Shown here: in pieces, positions 56,055-64,000 of the stretch
How positions within the stretch are numbered: position 1 is the stretch's first letter
Layout of the letters: every line of letters starts with the position of its first letter
DNA from: Rugamonas apoptosis
GTDB lineage: Bacteria > Pseudomonadota > Gammaproteobacteria > Burkholderiales > Burkholderiaceae_D
Direction of reading: 5' to 3'
Length of the DNA: 64,000 nucleotides
Assembly: GCF_014042355.1 (NCBI RefSeq)
Contig: NZ_JACEZU010000008.1
Coordinates: 62,001-126,000 of the forward strand
The notes under the pieces: model-generated
What the model was told of the DNA's origin: nothing
The model's database searches: none
What the model saw: only the letters and a program-made list of their open reading frames with translations
Translations under genes and position numbers: made by a program

Positions 56055-56279
56055 ATGCGCCCACGGGCCATCGCCCGCGACCTCGAATCGCTGCTCAATA
56101 CCCGAGCCACCCCGCCCGACAAACAACTGGCCACCCTGCCCCTGTGCAGGGGCTCCATCCTCAACTTCGGCTTGACGGATTTCGCCCAGCTCCGCCCGTC
56201 CGACAGCGCCGACCGAAAGAAACGTTGCGACTCCCTCAAGACCATTCCGCATCAAAACTGGGGCGCGGCTATGTCCTGA
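56055..56279 (+). pseudogene. Remnant of tssE (type VI baseplate, gp25-like)
   Basis: The frame reads RAIARDLESLLNTRATPPDK and then SILNFGLTDFAQLRPSDSAD, the N-terminal pattern of TssE (DLE.LLNTR ... S.LNFGL.D). The rest of the gp25 domain is missing and the frame ends soon after. A short frame ending TTYSIQF follows in another phase and is unrecognised. No other baseplate gene is nearby. Confidence 0.6.
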
Positions 56280-56384
56280 GCAGCAAGCCGCAGACAGCCG
56301 AGCTGGATCAGACGACCTACAGCATCCAGTTCTGACGGGGCGGCCGCACCGCCACGACAAGCGACACTCTCCGAGGAGGCAAGC

Positions 56385-59189
56385 ATGGACGACAACTACT
56401 TTGACGACGAAGAACAGCTACAGCACCTGCTCACGGCCAGCAACCGCCCCCTGCGCCTGCGCCTGGGCCACCCGGAAGGCGTCTCCGACGAACTGCTGCT
56501 GCCGCAGCGCATTGAGGGCGTCGAAGCCATCTGCGACGGCATCGAGTTGCGCATCTACTGCGTCGCACTGCAAGCGGACCTGCCGCTCAAGACCTTGATC
56601 GGCCTGCCGGCGGAAATCCAGATCGTCACCGACCAGGGCGACTTGCGCAGCCTCTGCGGCATCGTCACCGAAGCGAGCCAGGGCGAGAGCGACGGCGGCC
56701 TGGCCAGCTACCAACTGGTGCTGCGCGACGCCCTCGCCATCCTCGACCTGAACGTCGATACCCGCGTCTTTTTCAAGCAAAGCGAGCTGGACGTCGTACA
56801 AGCCGTACTGCGGGCCGCGCGCCGCAACATCCCCGCCCTGGCCGCCACCTTCGATTTCGAAATCGACGCGGCGCTCGGTCAGCGCCAGGATCCGGTGCGC
56901 CGCCAGATCATCCAATGCAACGAGGGCACGGGCGCCTTCGTGCGCCGCCTGCTGAAGCGGCGCGGCATCAGCTGGTTCTTCCGCGCCGGCAGTCCCAAGG
57001 CCGCCGGCGCGCAAGACGCACGCGACGCCTCGGCCACGCCCGCCCACACCATGGTGCTGTTCCACGACGGCAGGCGGCTCAAGCAAAGCCCCGCCGGCAC
57101 GGTGCGCTTCCACCGCGACAGCGCCACCGAGGAGCGCGACACAATCGCGGCCTGGAGCGGCGTGCGCACGCTGCGCCCGGGCCGGGCCACGCACTTCAGC
57201 TGGGATTACGGCAATCCGCGCGGCACCAGTTTCATGACCTCCAGCGCCACGTCCGAAGCCAACCAGGGCGCCACGGGCAACAAGCTGGCCGCCGGACTGG
57301 AGCGCTACCTGGTGGAAGCGCCCCACGTGCGCGACAACTTCGACGACCTCAGCACACTGACGCAGCAAAGCATGGCGCGCTCGGACTTCGAAGCCAAGTG
57401 CTACTACGCCGAGGGGGGCGTGCGCGACTGCGGCGCCGGCGAGTACATCGGCCTGGAAGGGCATCCCGACCTGGAACAGCATCCGGCCGAGGAACGCAAC
57501 TTCATCATCGTCTCACGCCACATCATGGCGCAGAACAACCTGCCCAAGGGCTACGACGCCAGGATAGAACGGCTGTTCGCGCGCAACCGCTGGCACGTGG
57601 ACGGCGCCGACCTGGCGCCGGCCGGGCGCAACTGGTTCGATTCAGGCGAAATGCGCTTCCTGACGCGCCTGACCTGCGTGCGGCGTGACGTGTGCTTCAT
57701 GCCAGCCTACGACCCGCGCATCGACCTGCCCCATCCGCACATGCTGAGCGCCATCGTCGCCGGCCCGGAAGGCGAGGAAGTCCATTGCGATGCGCAAGGC
57801 CGCGTCAAGGTGCGGCTGGGCGGCATGCGCGAACAGGACGACTCCGACGGCGATGCCGGCGCCGGGGGCGCGGGCCGCTACGCCTGGGTGCGCGTGGCCA
57901 GCAACTGGGCCGGCACGGCCACCGGCAGTGGCGTGCACTTCGGCGCGCTGTTGCTGCCGCGGCCGGGCACGGAAGTGTTGATCGCCTTCCTGGGCGGCGA
58001 CCCCGACAAGCCCATCATCATCGGCCAGCTATACAACAACGTCGCCCGCCCACCCTACCTGGGCGCCGGTGACCTGCCCGGCAACCGCTACCTGTCCGGC
58101 CTGAAAAGCCGCGAGATACGCGGCAAGCGCGCCAACCAGTTGCGCCTCGACGATACAACGGGACAAATCAGCGCCCAACTGGCGAGCGACCATGGCCGAA
58201 GCGAACTGAACCTGGGCTGGCTGAGCGAGCCACGCAACCAGGGCGCCGGCAAGGCGCGCGGCGAAGGCGCGGAGCTGAGCACGGACGCGCAACTGGCGCT
58301 GCGTGCCGGCAAGGGCATGCTGCTGTCGGCCTGGCGGCGTCTCAGCGGCGGCGGCAAGCAACTCGACCGTGCCGACTATCTGACATTGATGCAGGATTGT
58401 GTCGATCTGTTCCGCTCACTGGGCCAGTACGCGGCCGAGCACCAGGGCTTGTCCCTCGACGACAAGCCGCAAGGCGAACTGCAATCGGCGCTCAAGCAAT
58501 GGGAGCAAGGCAGCAATACCGCGCCGCAGGGCGCCGGTGGCGGCGCCGCCGCGATCGGCATGACGGCGCCGGACGGCATCAGTTTCGCCACCTCCAAGGC
58601 CATCGTCAGCTACGCCGCCACCAACATCGACACGGTGGCCCAGCAGAACCTGCAGTTCACCTCGGGCCAGCACTGCAACGTCAACGCGGGTAAAGGCCTG
58701 TCGCTGTTCGCGCAGCAGGAGGGGCTGGTGGCCATCGCGAACTACGGCAAGGTACTGATGCAGAGCCAGCATGACAGCACGCAAATCGATGCCACCAAGG
58801 ACGTCAAGGTCGCCGCCAGGGGCCGCGTGACCATCATGGCCGAAGAGATCGTTCTGGTGGCCGCCGGCGGTGCCTACCTCAGCCTCAAGGGAGGCACGCC
58901 CGAAATCGGCGGGCCGGGCGCGATCACCATCAAGACGGCTGGCCACCACTGGAACGGCCCGGCCAGCCAGAGCGCGGAGTTGCCGACGTTTGGAGAGGGA
59001 GACTTCCGCCGTGAGCCGCATCTGGCGCGCGCCAGCGACGGCCAGCCCGTGAAGGACATGGCGCTGCACCTGGTGCGCGATGGCGACTGTCCGCTGTCCG
59101 GCACCAGCGACGCCGCCGGCACCGCATGCAAGGTCGACACCAACCGCGTGCAGGAACTGGGCGCGTTCTTTCACAAGCCGCGCACCTGA
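56385..59189 (+). CDS. vgrG: Type VI secretion spike protein VgrG
   Basis: Spike (TssI) of 934 aa that carries effectors on the T6SS tube. The N-terminal gp27-like part includes LRLRLGHPEGVSDELLLPQR and the gp5-like OB fold EEVHCDAQGRVKVRLGG. The signature RVASNWAGTATGSGVHFGA and LLPRPGTEVLIAFLGGDPDK follow. The C-terminal DUF2345 beta-helix has VAAGGAYLSLKGGTPEIGGPG. It is preceded by GAGGAGGCA. The next gene encodes a lipase effector, probably loaded on the C-terminus of this VgrG. Confidence 0.94.
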   Translation: MDDNYFDDEEQLQHLLTASNRPLRLRLGHPEGVSDELLLPQRIEGVEAICDGIELRIYCVALQADLPLKTLIGLPAEIQIVTDQGDLRSLCGIVTEASQGESDGGLASYQLVLRDALAILDLNVDTRVFFKQSELDVVQAVLRAARRNIPALAATFDFEIDAALGQRQDPVRRQIIQCNEGTGAFVRRLLKRRGISWFFRAGSPKAAGAQDARDASATPAHTMVLFHDGRRLKQSPAGTVRFHRDSATEERDTIAAWSGVRTLRPGRATHFSWDYGNPRGTSFMTSSATSEANQGATGNKLAAGLERYLVEAPHVRDNFDDLSTLTQQSMARSDFEAKCYYAEGGVRDCGAGEYIGLEGHPDLEQHPAEERNFIIVSRHIMAQNNLPKGYDARIERLFARNRWHVDGADLAPAGRNWFDSGEMRFLTRLTCVRRDVCFMPAYDPRIDLPHPHMLSAIVAGPEGEEVHCDAQGRVKVRLGGMREQDDSDGDAGAGGAGRYAWVRVASNWAGTATGSGVHFGALLLPRPGTEVLIAFLGGDPDKPIIIGQLYNNVARPPYLGAGDLPGNRYLSGLKSREIRGKRANQLRLDDTTGQISAQLASDHGRSELNLGWLSEPRNQGAGKARGEGAELSTDAQLALRAGKGMLLSAWRRLSGGGKQLDRADYLTLMQDCVDLFRSLGQYAAEHQGLSLDDKPQGELQSALKQWEQGSNTAPQGAGGGAAAIGMTAPDGISFATSKAIVSYAATNIDTVAQQNLQFTSGQHCNVNAGKGLSLFAQQEGLVAIANYGKVLMQSQHDSTQIDATKDVKVAARGRVTIMAEEIVLVAAGGAYLSLKGGTPEIGGPGAITIKTAGHHWNGPASQSAELPTFGEGDFRREPHLARASDGQPVKDMALHLVRDGDCPLSGTSDAAGTACKVDTNRVQELGAFFHKPRT

Positions 59190-59225
59190 CCCAAAAACGA
59201 CCAAAGTCCAAATGGAGGCCAGACG

Positions 59226-61472
59226 ATGAGCGATCCTGAGCAAGACCAAACCAGCACCGGTGCCGGCACAGATCCGGCCTCCCCGCGCGATCCGCGCGAC
59301 GATCCGACCAGAATCATCATCGGGCAAAAGTGGGGGCCAACCCTGCTCAACGGAGGAAAGCTCACGGCACTTCAGAAACTGCCGCTGCCGGGTGTGGTGA
59401 TCTTCGTCCATGGCGTGAACTCGGATGGCGAGTGGTACGAGGAGGCGGAGAAAGGCCTGTGCGAGGGCCTCAATGAACGCCTCAAACGCTGCGACGAGCA
59501 CATGTGCTACCCATCGGCGGAAGGCGGCCAACTGACTCCGGCCACCTACATGGGAGAGCTGACAGCCGATGGGTATATCCATCCTGATTTGAACTTCGAT
59601 ACGTTCATCACGGATAACGAACACTTTACTCCGGTGATCCATTTCCGCTGGGGTTACAAGGCAAGTTTAGACGAACTCCAGAAGTACGGTGACGGAATTT
59701 ACCTGAACGAAAAGAATTACTGGGGCGGCGGCCCATTCGCCAACGGTTGCACGGCACTGCCAGACCTGTGGGGCGCCGGCCTGTCGGAATATCTGCTCCT
59801 GTTCATGCACATCCAGCACTTCAATCCCGTCAACGGCCGCAGCGTGTTTTCCTGCCCGCCCAAGCCGTATTACGTGCTGGCCGCACTGCGCCTGGCCAAG
59901 CTGGTCGAGTCCATCCGCAAGAAGCAGGCCGACGTTCCCATCACCATCGTCTGTCACAGCCAGGGCAACATGGTCGGCATGGCCGCCGCGTTTTTCGGCG
60001 ACGCCATGGCGCCGGTGCAGGATGCGGTCGGCGTCGAAGGCCGCTGCGTGGCCGACACCTATGTGCTGTGCAATCCACCCTATAGCCTGACCACGTCGAA
60101 CTCAACCGAGGACTGGAGCCAAAGCGAGATGACGGACAAGCATGGCGGCCGGGGGCGGCAGAGCGGCGCGGCCCGCATCGCCACCCTGCGAGCTTTCTTC
60201 GACATCATCCGCCAGCCCGCGTCCCGGCGACAGAAGACCGAGGACATCAACCAGGCCTTTGAGAACATCAACCATCCCTTCTGCGCCACCACCGACTGCA
60301 AGTCATACTCCAACGCCAGCGCACCCCACGGCCGCGTCACCTTGTATTGCAATCCGCACGACCAGGTGATCTCATCGCTGGCCGTGCAGGGCATCGGCTG
60401 GCGCGGCATGAGCGATGCCGAGATCAAGGACGCCAACGGCGCCGGCATCTTCAGCCAACGCGTGTTCGCGCAAGGGTTCCAGGTCGGCGTCCAGGGAACG
60501 TATCACTATTGGGACAACCACTATAAGCACCCCAAGCCCGGCACTCAGGGATTCTGGGTGCCGGAGTCGCCGAGGATCGAGTACTCCATTTCCAAGGGGC
60601 TCGACGCCACCCGGGGGAATGCGCTGGCCACCGTCTTGACAGTGGCCATGTCGCCCTTCGCCGTCATCGCGTGCAAGCTGAGCGGCATGCGGGTAAACGC
60701 GCTGCCCGACGAGAAGTGGGTCATCCGACTGGAGGCGCCCAATCTGCCCGAGCCGTTCGAGCCGCAGGCGATGCGCTTCGGCCAACCGGATCAGCAATTC
60801 GACCAGGCTTACGAGGCGCCCGGCCAGTCGCGCGACCAGCACCGCGCGCGCCCGCCCGGCGAGCCCTACACGGGCGACCGGGCGATCCCCCGCAAGGAAG
60901 GCGAGCCCGAACGCGAGCCCACGGACGCTCCCATGGGTAATGAGAAGACCGAGGCCGCCATGCGCTACGAGGACCACGCCCGGCTACGCATGCAGGCGCG
61001 ACGCGAGGGGCTGGTCAAGAAGACCGACGAGCACGTGGTCAGCGAGGACGATGTGACCAAGGCCAGCGCCGAATACACGGCGTGGCGGGAGAAGAAGATC
61101 AAGACCTACCTGGCCGATAACATCGACGAGCATGCCACCGACCACTCGACCATTATGACCAACTCTGAGCATGGGCGAAAGGCGCTGGCCTATGACGTTG
61201 AGATCGGCCTGTGCCACATCCGGGATGAGGATTTGCACACGTTCAGGATCGCGGCCGACTGGCGGTTTCTGGAGGGGCTAGGCGATGGTGATCCGAACAA
61301 GGAATTCAAAGAGTATTTTGCTTCGGGATTATTCCGCGAAGTTTCGCCCGACGCTTGGGTGCGTCCATCTGATAGCGAAGGCCATATGCCGGCGAGGATC
61401 GTCGACCAGCGCGAGCATCAGCCGCTGCCGCCACGCTTGCAGGAGCGCCTGAACCGGGGAGGTCACCCATGA
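59226..61472 (+). CDS. Tle3-like type VI lipase effector
   Basis: Alpha/beta-hydrolase of 748 aa resembling the Tle3 phospholipase effectors (DUF3274-type). VVIFVHGVNSDGEWY gives the oxyanion region; the nucleophile is Ser245 in VCHSQGN; a late Asp/His pair is likely in YCNPHDQVISSLAV. There is no signal peptide, consistent with delivery by VgrG. The gene lies 37 bp after vgrG and overlaps the immunity gene by four bases (ATGA). The C-terminus ends DQREHQPLPPRLQERLN.., which is found again at 63040. Confidence 0.85.
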   Translation: MSDPEQDQTSTGAGTDPASPRDPRDDPTRIIIGQKWGPTLLNGGKLTALQKLPLPGVVIFVHGVNSDGEWYEEAEKGLCEGLNERLKRCDEHMCYPSAEGGQLTPATYMGELTADGYIHPDLNFDTFITDNEHFTPVIHFRWGYKASLDELQKYGDGIYLNEKNYWGGGPFANGCTALPDLWGAGLSEYLLLFMHIQHFNPVNGRSVFSCPPKPYYVLAALRLAKLVESIRKKQADVPITIVCHSQGNMVGMAAAFFGDAMAPVQDAVGVEGRCVADTYVLCNPPYSLTTSNSTEDWSQSEMTDKHGGRGRQSGAARIATLRAFFDIIRQPASRRQKTEDINQAFENINHPFCATTDCKSYSNASAPHGRVTLYCNPHDQVISSLAVQGIGWRGMSDAEIKDANGAGIFSQRVFAQGFQVGVQGTYHYWDNHYKHPKPGTQGFWVPESPRIEYSISKGLDATRGNALATVLTVAMSPFAVIACKLSGMRVNALPDEKWVIRLEAPNLPEPFEPQAMRFGQPDQQFDQAYEAPGQSRDQHRARPPGEPYTGDRAIPRKEGEPEREPTDAPMGNEKTEAAMRYEDHARLRMQARREGLVKKTDEHVVSEDDVTKASAEYTAWREKKIKTYLADNIDEHATDHSTIMTNSEHGRKALAYDVEIGLCHIRDEDLHTFRIAADWRFLEGLGDGDPNKEFKEYFASGLFREVSPDAWVRPSDSEGHMPARIVDQREHQPLPPRLQERLNRGGHP

Positions 61473-62947
61473 CTGCCCTGATCGCGACCCGCCCACGCCG
61501 GATCGGCTGGGCACTGCTTGCTTTCCTGCTCGCATCCGGCGCCATGATCGTGCTCACATGGCTGAACGACGCCGGGTCCACGTATCCACTGACCGAAGGA
61601 GAAATGATGCGCCGCTTCCTTGCCCTGCCAGCACTTGCAGCTATCTCCATCTTGATGATGCTGAGCGCATGCGCCCATCCGCCGGTGCTAGCCGGTGCCG
61701 CCACGCCGGCCGCCATACCAGCCGCACCTCCGCCGCCCTTCATGGCCCAGGTTGTCGGCGTGCAGTGGCTCAACCCCCTGCAGCGGCGCGACTATCCGAC
61801 GGAATGGCAATTGCTGTGGACGTTGGGACTGGTCAAACCCAACAAGGACGACGACATGGTGAGAACCCAGCCGAAAAGATTTTCCACGCTTCAGGCGATT
61901 GCCCCGCTCGCGGCAGGAAATAATGGAGAAGAGACATTCAAAGGTTATCACCACAAATATATCGAAAAACTGATGGACCCGTTCTACGACATCTACTTTT
62001 CCAGCTCACGTTACTTCTATAACGCCCACTCGCTTGAGGACAAGACGACCCGGCGCGAACTGGCAGGCATTCACATCGAATATGCACTGCCGGAGGGAAA
62101 ACTCGATCCGGTTGAAGCGACGACATTTGCTCGTGGTTATATTAATCGTACTTTTCAGATCGGCAATGTCCACTTCCCCAACGCATGGACCCGCAACACC
62201 CCGCCCGACGTGCGCGTGACGATGGGCGGACCGAACGCCGGTTTCACCTCCCTGACGGCAGCCTTGGACCACCTGCGGGCGCATCCGGATGAAACGGTAT
62301 GGGTCATGAACTGGGATGCCCCCAGCTTCCCGCCCAAGGACAAGCAGATCAACGAGAACATGGTACTGCTCGTGCTGGCCGGCCCGAACTACAAGACCGA
62401 GCGCGACGCGCTGGCCTGGATCGGCTATCCGGCCAGCGCCGCCAGGGCCGACTTCCCGCTTCAGCAGGGCCAGCCATCGCGCCTCATGCAGGCCTGGCAT
62501 GTGGCCCTGGACGCCGCGACACGCAACGCCGATAAGAAACCGATCGATATCGGCTACGCGATCTACGACGCCAACACCACCCATGCCGACTCGCCGCATC
62601 GCATCGGCCACCTCGCACAGCTTCTGACGCTGGAAGTGCCCGAACTCGACTTCATGAAGCAAGCCTTCAACACCCCGGCCCTGCTTGGCGAGATGGGCGC
62701 CGGCACGGCGTTGACCAACGTCGCGCTGGGCATCGCCTATGCCAACCACTTCGGCAAGAACGTGCTGGTGGCCGGAACCACCGACCCAGAACGTCCCACA
62801 GCCGTGCTGGTGGCACCGCCTGCCAAGGTACGCCCGATCGACGCGAACGAACCCTGGTTCCGCGCGCGCGGCGAAAACAACGCCTATCTGATGTGGTGGG
62901 GTATCCGCCACGACGCGCCCGCTCATTCCCAGGGCTATTCCAAATAA
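61469..62947 (+). CDS. DUF2875-type immunity protein for the Tle3-like effector
   Basis: Protein of 492 aa if translated from the ATG coupled to the effector stop. An internal ATG at 61604 has a stronger site (GAAGGAG) and would make a 447-aa lipoprotein with lipobox MLSAC. The long form adds a membrane helix (WALLAFLLASGAMIVLTWL). The main domain (VVGVQWLNPLQRRDYPTEWQ, DVRVTMGGPNAGFTSL) fits the DUF2875 group found as Tle3 immunity partners. Periplasmic location fits a phospholipase antitoxin. Confidence 0.82.
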   Translation: MTALIATRPRRIGWALLAFLLASGAMIVLTWLNDAGSTYPLTEGEMMRRFLALPALAAISILMMLSACAHPPVLAGAATPAAIPAAPPPPFMAQVVGVQWLNPLQRRDYPTEWQLLWTLGLVKPNKDDDMVRTQPKRFSTLQAIAPLAAGNNGEETFKGYHHKYIEKLMDPFYDIYFSSSRYFYNAHSLEDKTTRRELAGIHIEYALPEGKLDPVEATTFARGYINRTFQIGNVHFPNAWTRNTPPDVRVTMGGPNAGFTSLTAALDHLRAHPDETVWVMNWDAPSFPPKDKQINENMVLLVLAGPNYKTERDALAWIGYPASAARADFPLQQGQPSRLMQAWHVALDAATRNADKKPIDIGYAIYDANTTHADSPHRIGHLAQLLTLEVPELDFMKQAFNTPALLGEMGAGTALTNVALGIAYANHFGKNVLVAGTTDPERPTAVLVAPPAKVRPIDANEPWFRARGENNAYLMWWGIRHDAPAHSQGYSK

Positions 62948-63018
62948 CCGCACCACAACCTCAACAGGAAAGCGAATATGCGCGGCGTTATTTGACTAAT
63001 CAGGGCAGTGAACGCCTC

Positions 63019-63105
63019 ATGCCGGACAAGATCGTCGACCAGCGCGAGCATCAGCCGCTGCCGCCACGCTTACAGGAGCGCCTGAACCGGGGAGGTCACC
63101 CATGA
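63019..63105 (+). pseudogene. Duplicated C-terminal end of the Tle3-like gene
   Basis: 28 codons reading IVDQREHQPLPPRLQERLNR, identical to the effector's last residues, again ending in ATGA coupling to an immunity gene. A scar of the tandem duplication. Confidence 0.85.
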
Positions 63106-64000
63106 CTGCCCTGATCGCGCCCCGTCCACGCCGGATCGGCTGGGCACTGCTTGCTTTCCTGCTCGCCTCTGGCGCCATGATCGTGCTCACATGGCTGACC
63201 GGCGCCGAGTCCACATATCCACTGACCGAAGGAGAAATGATGCGCCGCTTCCTTGCCCTCCCCGCGCTTGCCGCTATCTCCATCTTGATGTTGCTGAGCG
63301 CCTGCGCCCATCCGCCAGCGCCAGCCAGTGCCGCCACGCCGGCAGCCATACCGGCCGCACCTCCGCAGCCCTTTATGGCCCAGGTTGTGGGCGTGCAGTG
63401 GCTCAATCCCCTGCAACGGCGCGACTATCCGACGGAATGGCAATTGCTGTGGACGTTGGGACTGGTCAAACCAAACCAGGATGACGACATGGTGAGGACA
63501 CAGCCGAAACGATTTTCCACGCTACAGGCGGTGGCGCCAATCGCGGCGGGAAATAACGGAAAGGAGACGTTCGAAGGCTATCATGAAAAATATGTCACCA
63601 AGCTGATCTCGATGCTCCATGACATTTACTTCTCCAGCTCGCACTACTTCTACAATGCCCACTCGCTTGAGGACAAGGCGACCTGGCGCGAACTGGCCGG
63701 CATTCACGTCGAGTATGCGCTGCCGGAGGGCAGGCTCAATCCTGCCGGCGCGGTGAAATTTGCTCGCGAGTTTATCATTGAATGCTTCGACATCGGCAAC
63801 GTCAACTTCCCCACCGCCTGGACTCGCAACACCCCGCCCGATGTACGAGTGACGATGGGCGGACCGAACGCCGGGTTCACCTCCCTGGCGGCGGCATTGG
63901 ACCATCTGCGGGCCCATCCGAATGAAACAGTCTGGGTCATGAACTGGGACGCCCCCAGCTTCCCGCCCAAGGACGAGCAGATCAACGAAAACATGGTACT
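63102..64000 (+). CDS. Second DUF2875-type immunity protein (3' end outside window)
   Basis: Paralogue of the gene at 61469, open to the window edge (about 299 codons). The first 100 residues are nearly identical, including both candidate starts (63102 and 63237). Residues around 155-180 (EGYHEKYVTKLISMLHDIYF against KGYHHKYIEKLMDPFYDIYF) and 215-235 diverge, as when immunity genes drift to match different effectors. Confidence 0.85.
   Translation, partial: MTALIAPRPRRIGWALLAFLLASGAMIVLTWLTGAESTYPLTEGEMMRRFLALPALAAISILMLLSACAHPPAPASAATPAAIPAAPPQPFMAQVVGVQWLNPLQRRDYPTEWQLLWTLGLVKPNQDDDMVRTQPKRFSTLQAVAPIAAGNNGKETFEGYHEKYVTKLISMLHDIYFSSSHYFYNAHSLEDKATWRELAGIHVEYALPEGRLNPAGAVKFAREFIIECFDIGNVNFPTAWTRNTPPDVRVTMGGPNAGFTSLAAALDHLRAHPNETVWVMNWDAPSFPPKDEQINENMV

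Larger units (their letters stand above)
61388..64000 (+). repeat. Tandem duplication of effector tail plus immunity gene
   Basis: The segment from about 61398 to 62947 recurs from about 63029 to the window edge with the same gene junctions. The unit is about 1.63 kb. The right copy may continue outside the window. Confidence 0.85.

Overview
The window is about 63% G+C by eye, apart from one AT-rich block. Gene content points to a Gram-negative betaproteobacterium of the Oxalobacteraceae type (Massilia, Duganella or Janthinobacterium). This rests on protein resemblance and gene style; there is no rRNA or other marker to fix the genus.

Layout. 1-3544: a TonB-dependent receptor running off the left edge, divergent from a LacI-type regulator, with two matching palindromic operators between them. 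3545-3764: a remnant of a sigma-54 activator and a bidirectional terminator. 3765-10503: a five-gene valine/isobutyryl-CoA degradation operon (mmsA, acyl-CoA dehydrogenase, enoyl-CoA hydratase, 3-hydroxyisobutyryl-CoA hydrolase, mmsB) divergent from an AraC-type regulator. 10832-14827: an FtsZ paralogue with a TTG start, propionyl-CoA synthetase (prpE) and an FmdE-like protein. 14830-19294: a GGDEF diguanylate cyclase with two small unknown partners, a remnant Na+/H+ antiporter, an exported VOC protein and a HupE/UreJ-type membrane protein.

19431-33731 is the most striking block. An AcoR-like sigma-54 activator is followed by a lipoyl synthase, a GMC oxidoreductase with a Tat-exported small subunit, a lipoate ligase, and an acetoin-type 2-oxo dehydrogenase. 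In that complex the E2 is split into a catalytic protein and a free-standing lipoyl carrier, and no E3 is present. Divergently transcribed are a porin, a PQQ dehydrogenase carrying the Asp-Tyr-Asp motif of lanthanide enzymes, a c-type cytochrome and an XoxJ-like periplasmic protein. Two sigma-54 promoters face away from each other in the shared intergenic region, with inverted TGTCG elements between them. The simplest reading is one regulon that takes up an alcohol or diol, oxidises it in the periplasm, and cleaves the keto product in the cytoplasm with a complex that lipoylates itself.

33740-38138 is accessory DNA: a broken MntA/HepT toxin-antitoxin pair, antitoxin debris, and an AT-rich island holding an RloC/PrrC-like anticodon nuclease with a zinc hook. 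The island ends in integrase and serine-recombinase scars at the 3' end of guaA, a well-known integration site. 38139-50182 returns to core genes: guaBA, a gluconate module (LacI/GntR regulator, gntK, MFS permease, porin, GH3 glucosidase) with palindromic operators, rnfH-ratA, and smpB.

50212-52909: a cyclic-di-GMP-I riboswitch precedes a secreted sedolisin-type lipoprotein protease. 52981-55732: an acyltransferase and a FlgO-type lipoprotein pair. 55733-64000: a type VI secretion effector island with a tssE remnant, VgrG, a Tle3-like lipase effector, a DUF2875-type immunity protein and a tandem second copy of it that runs off the right edge.
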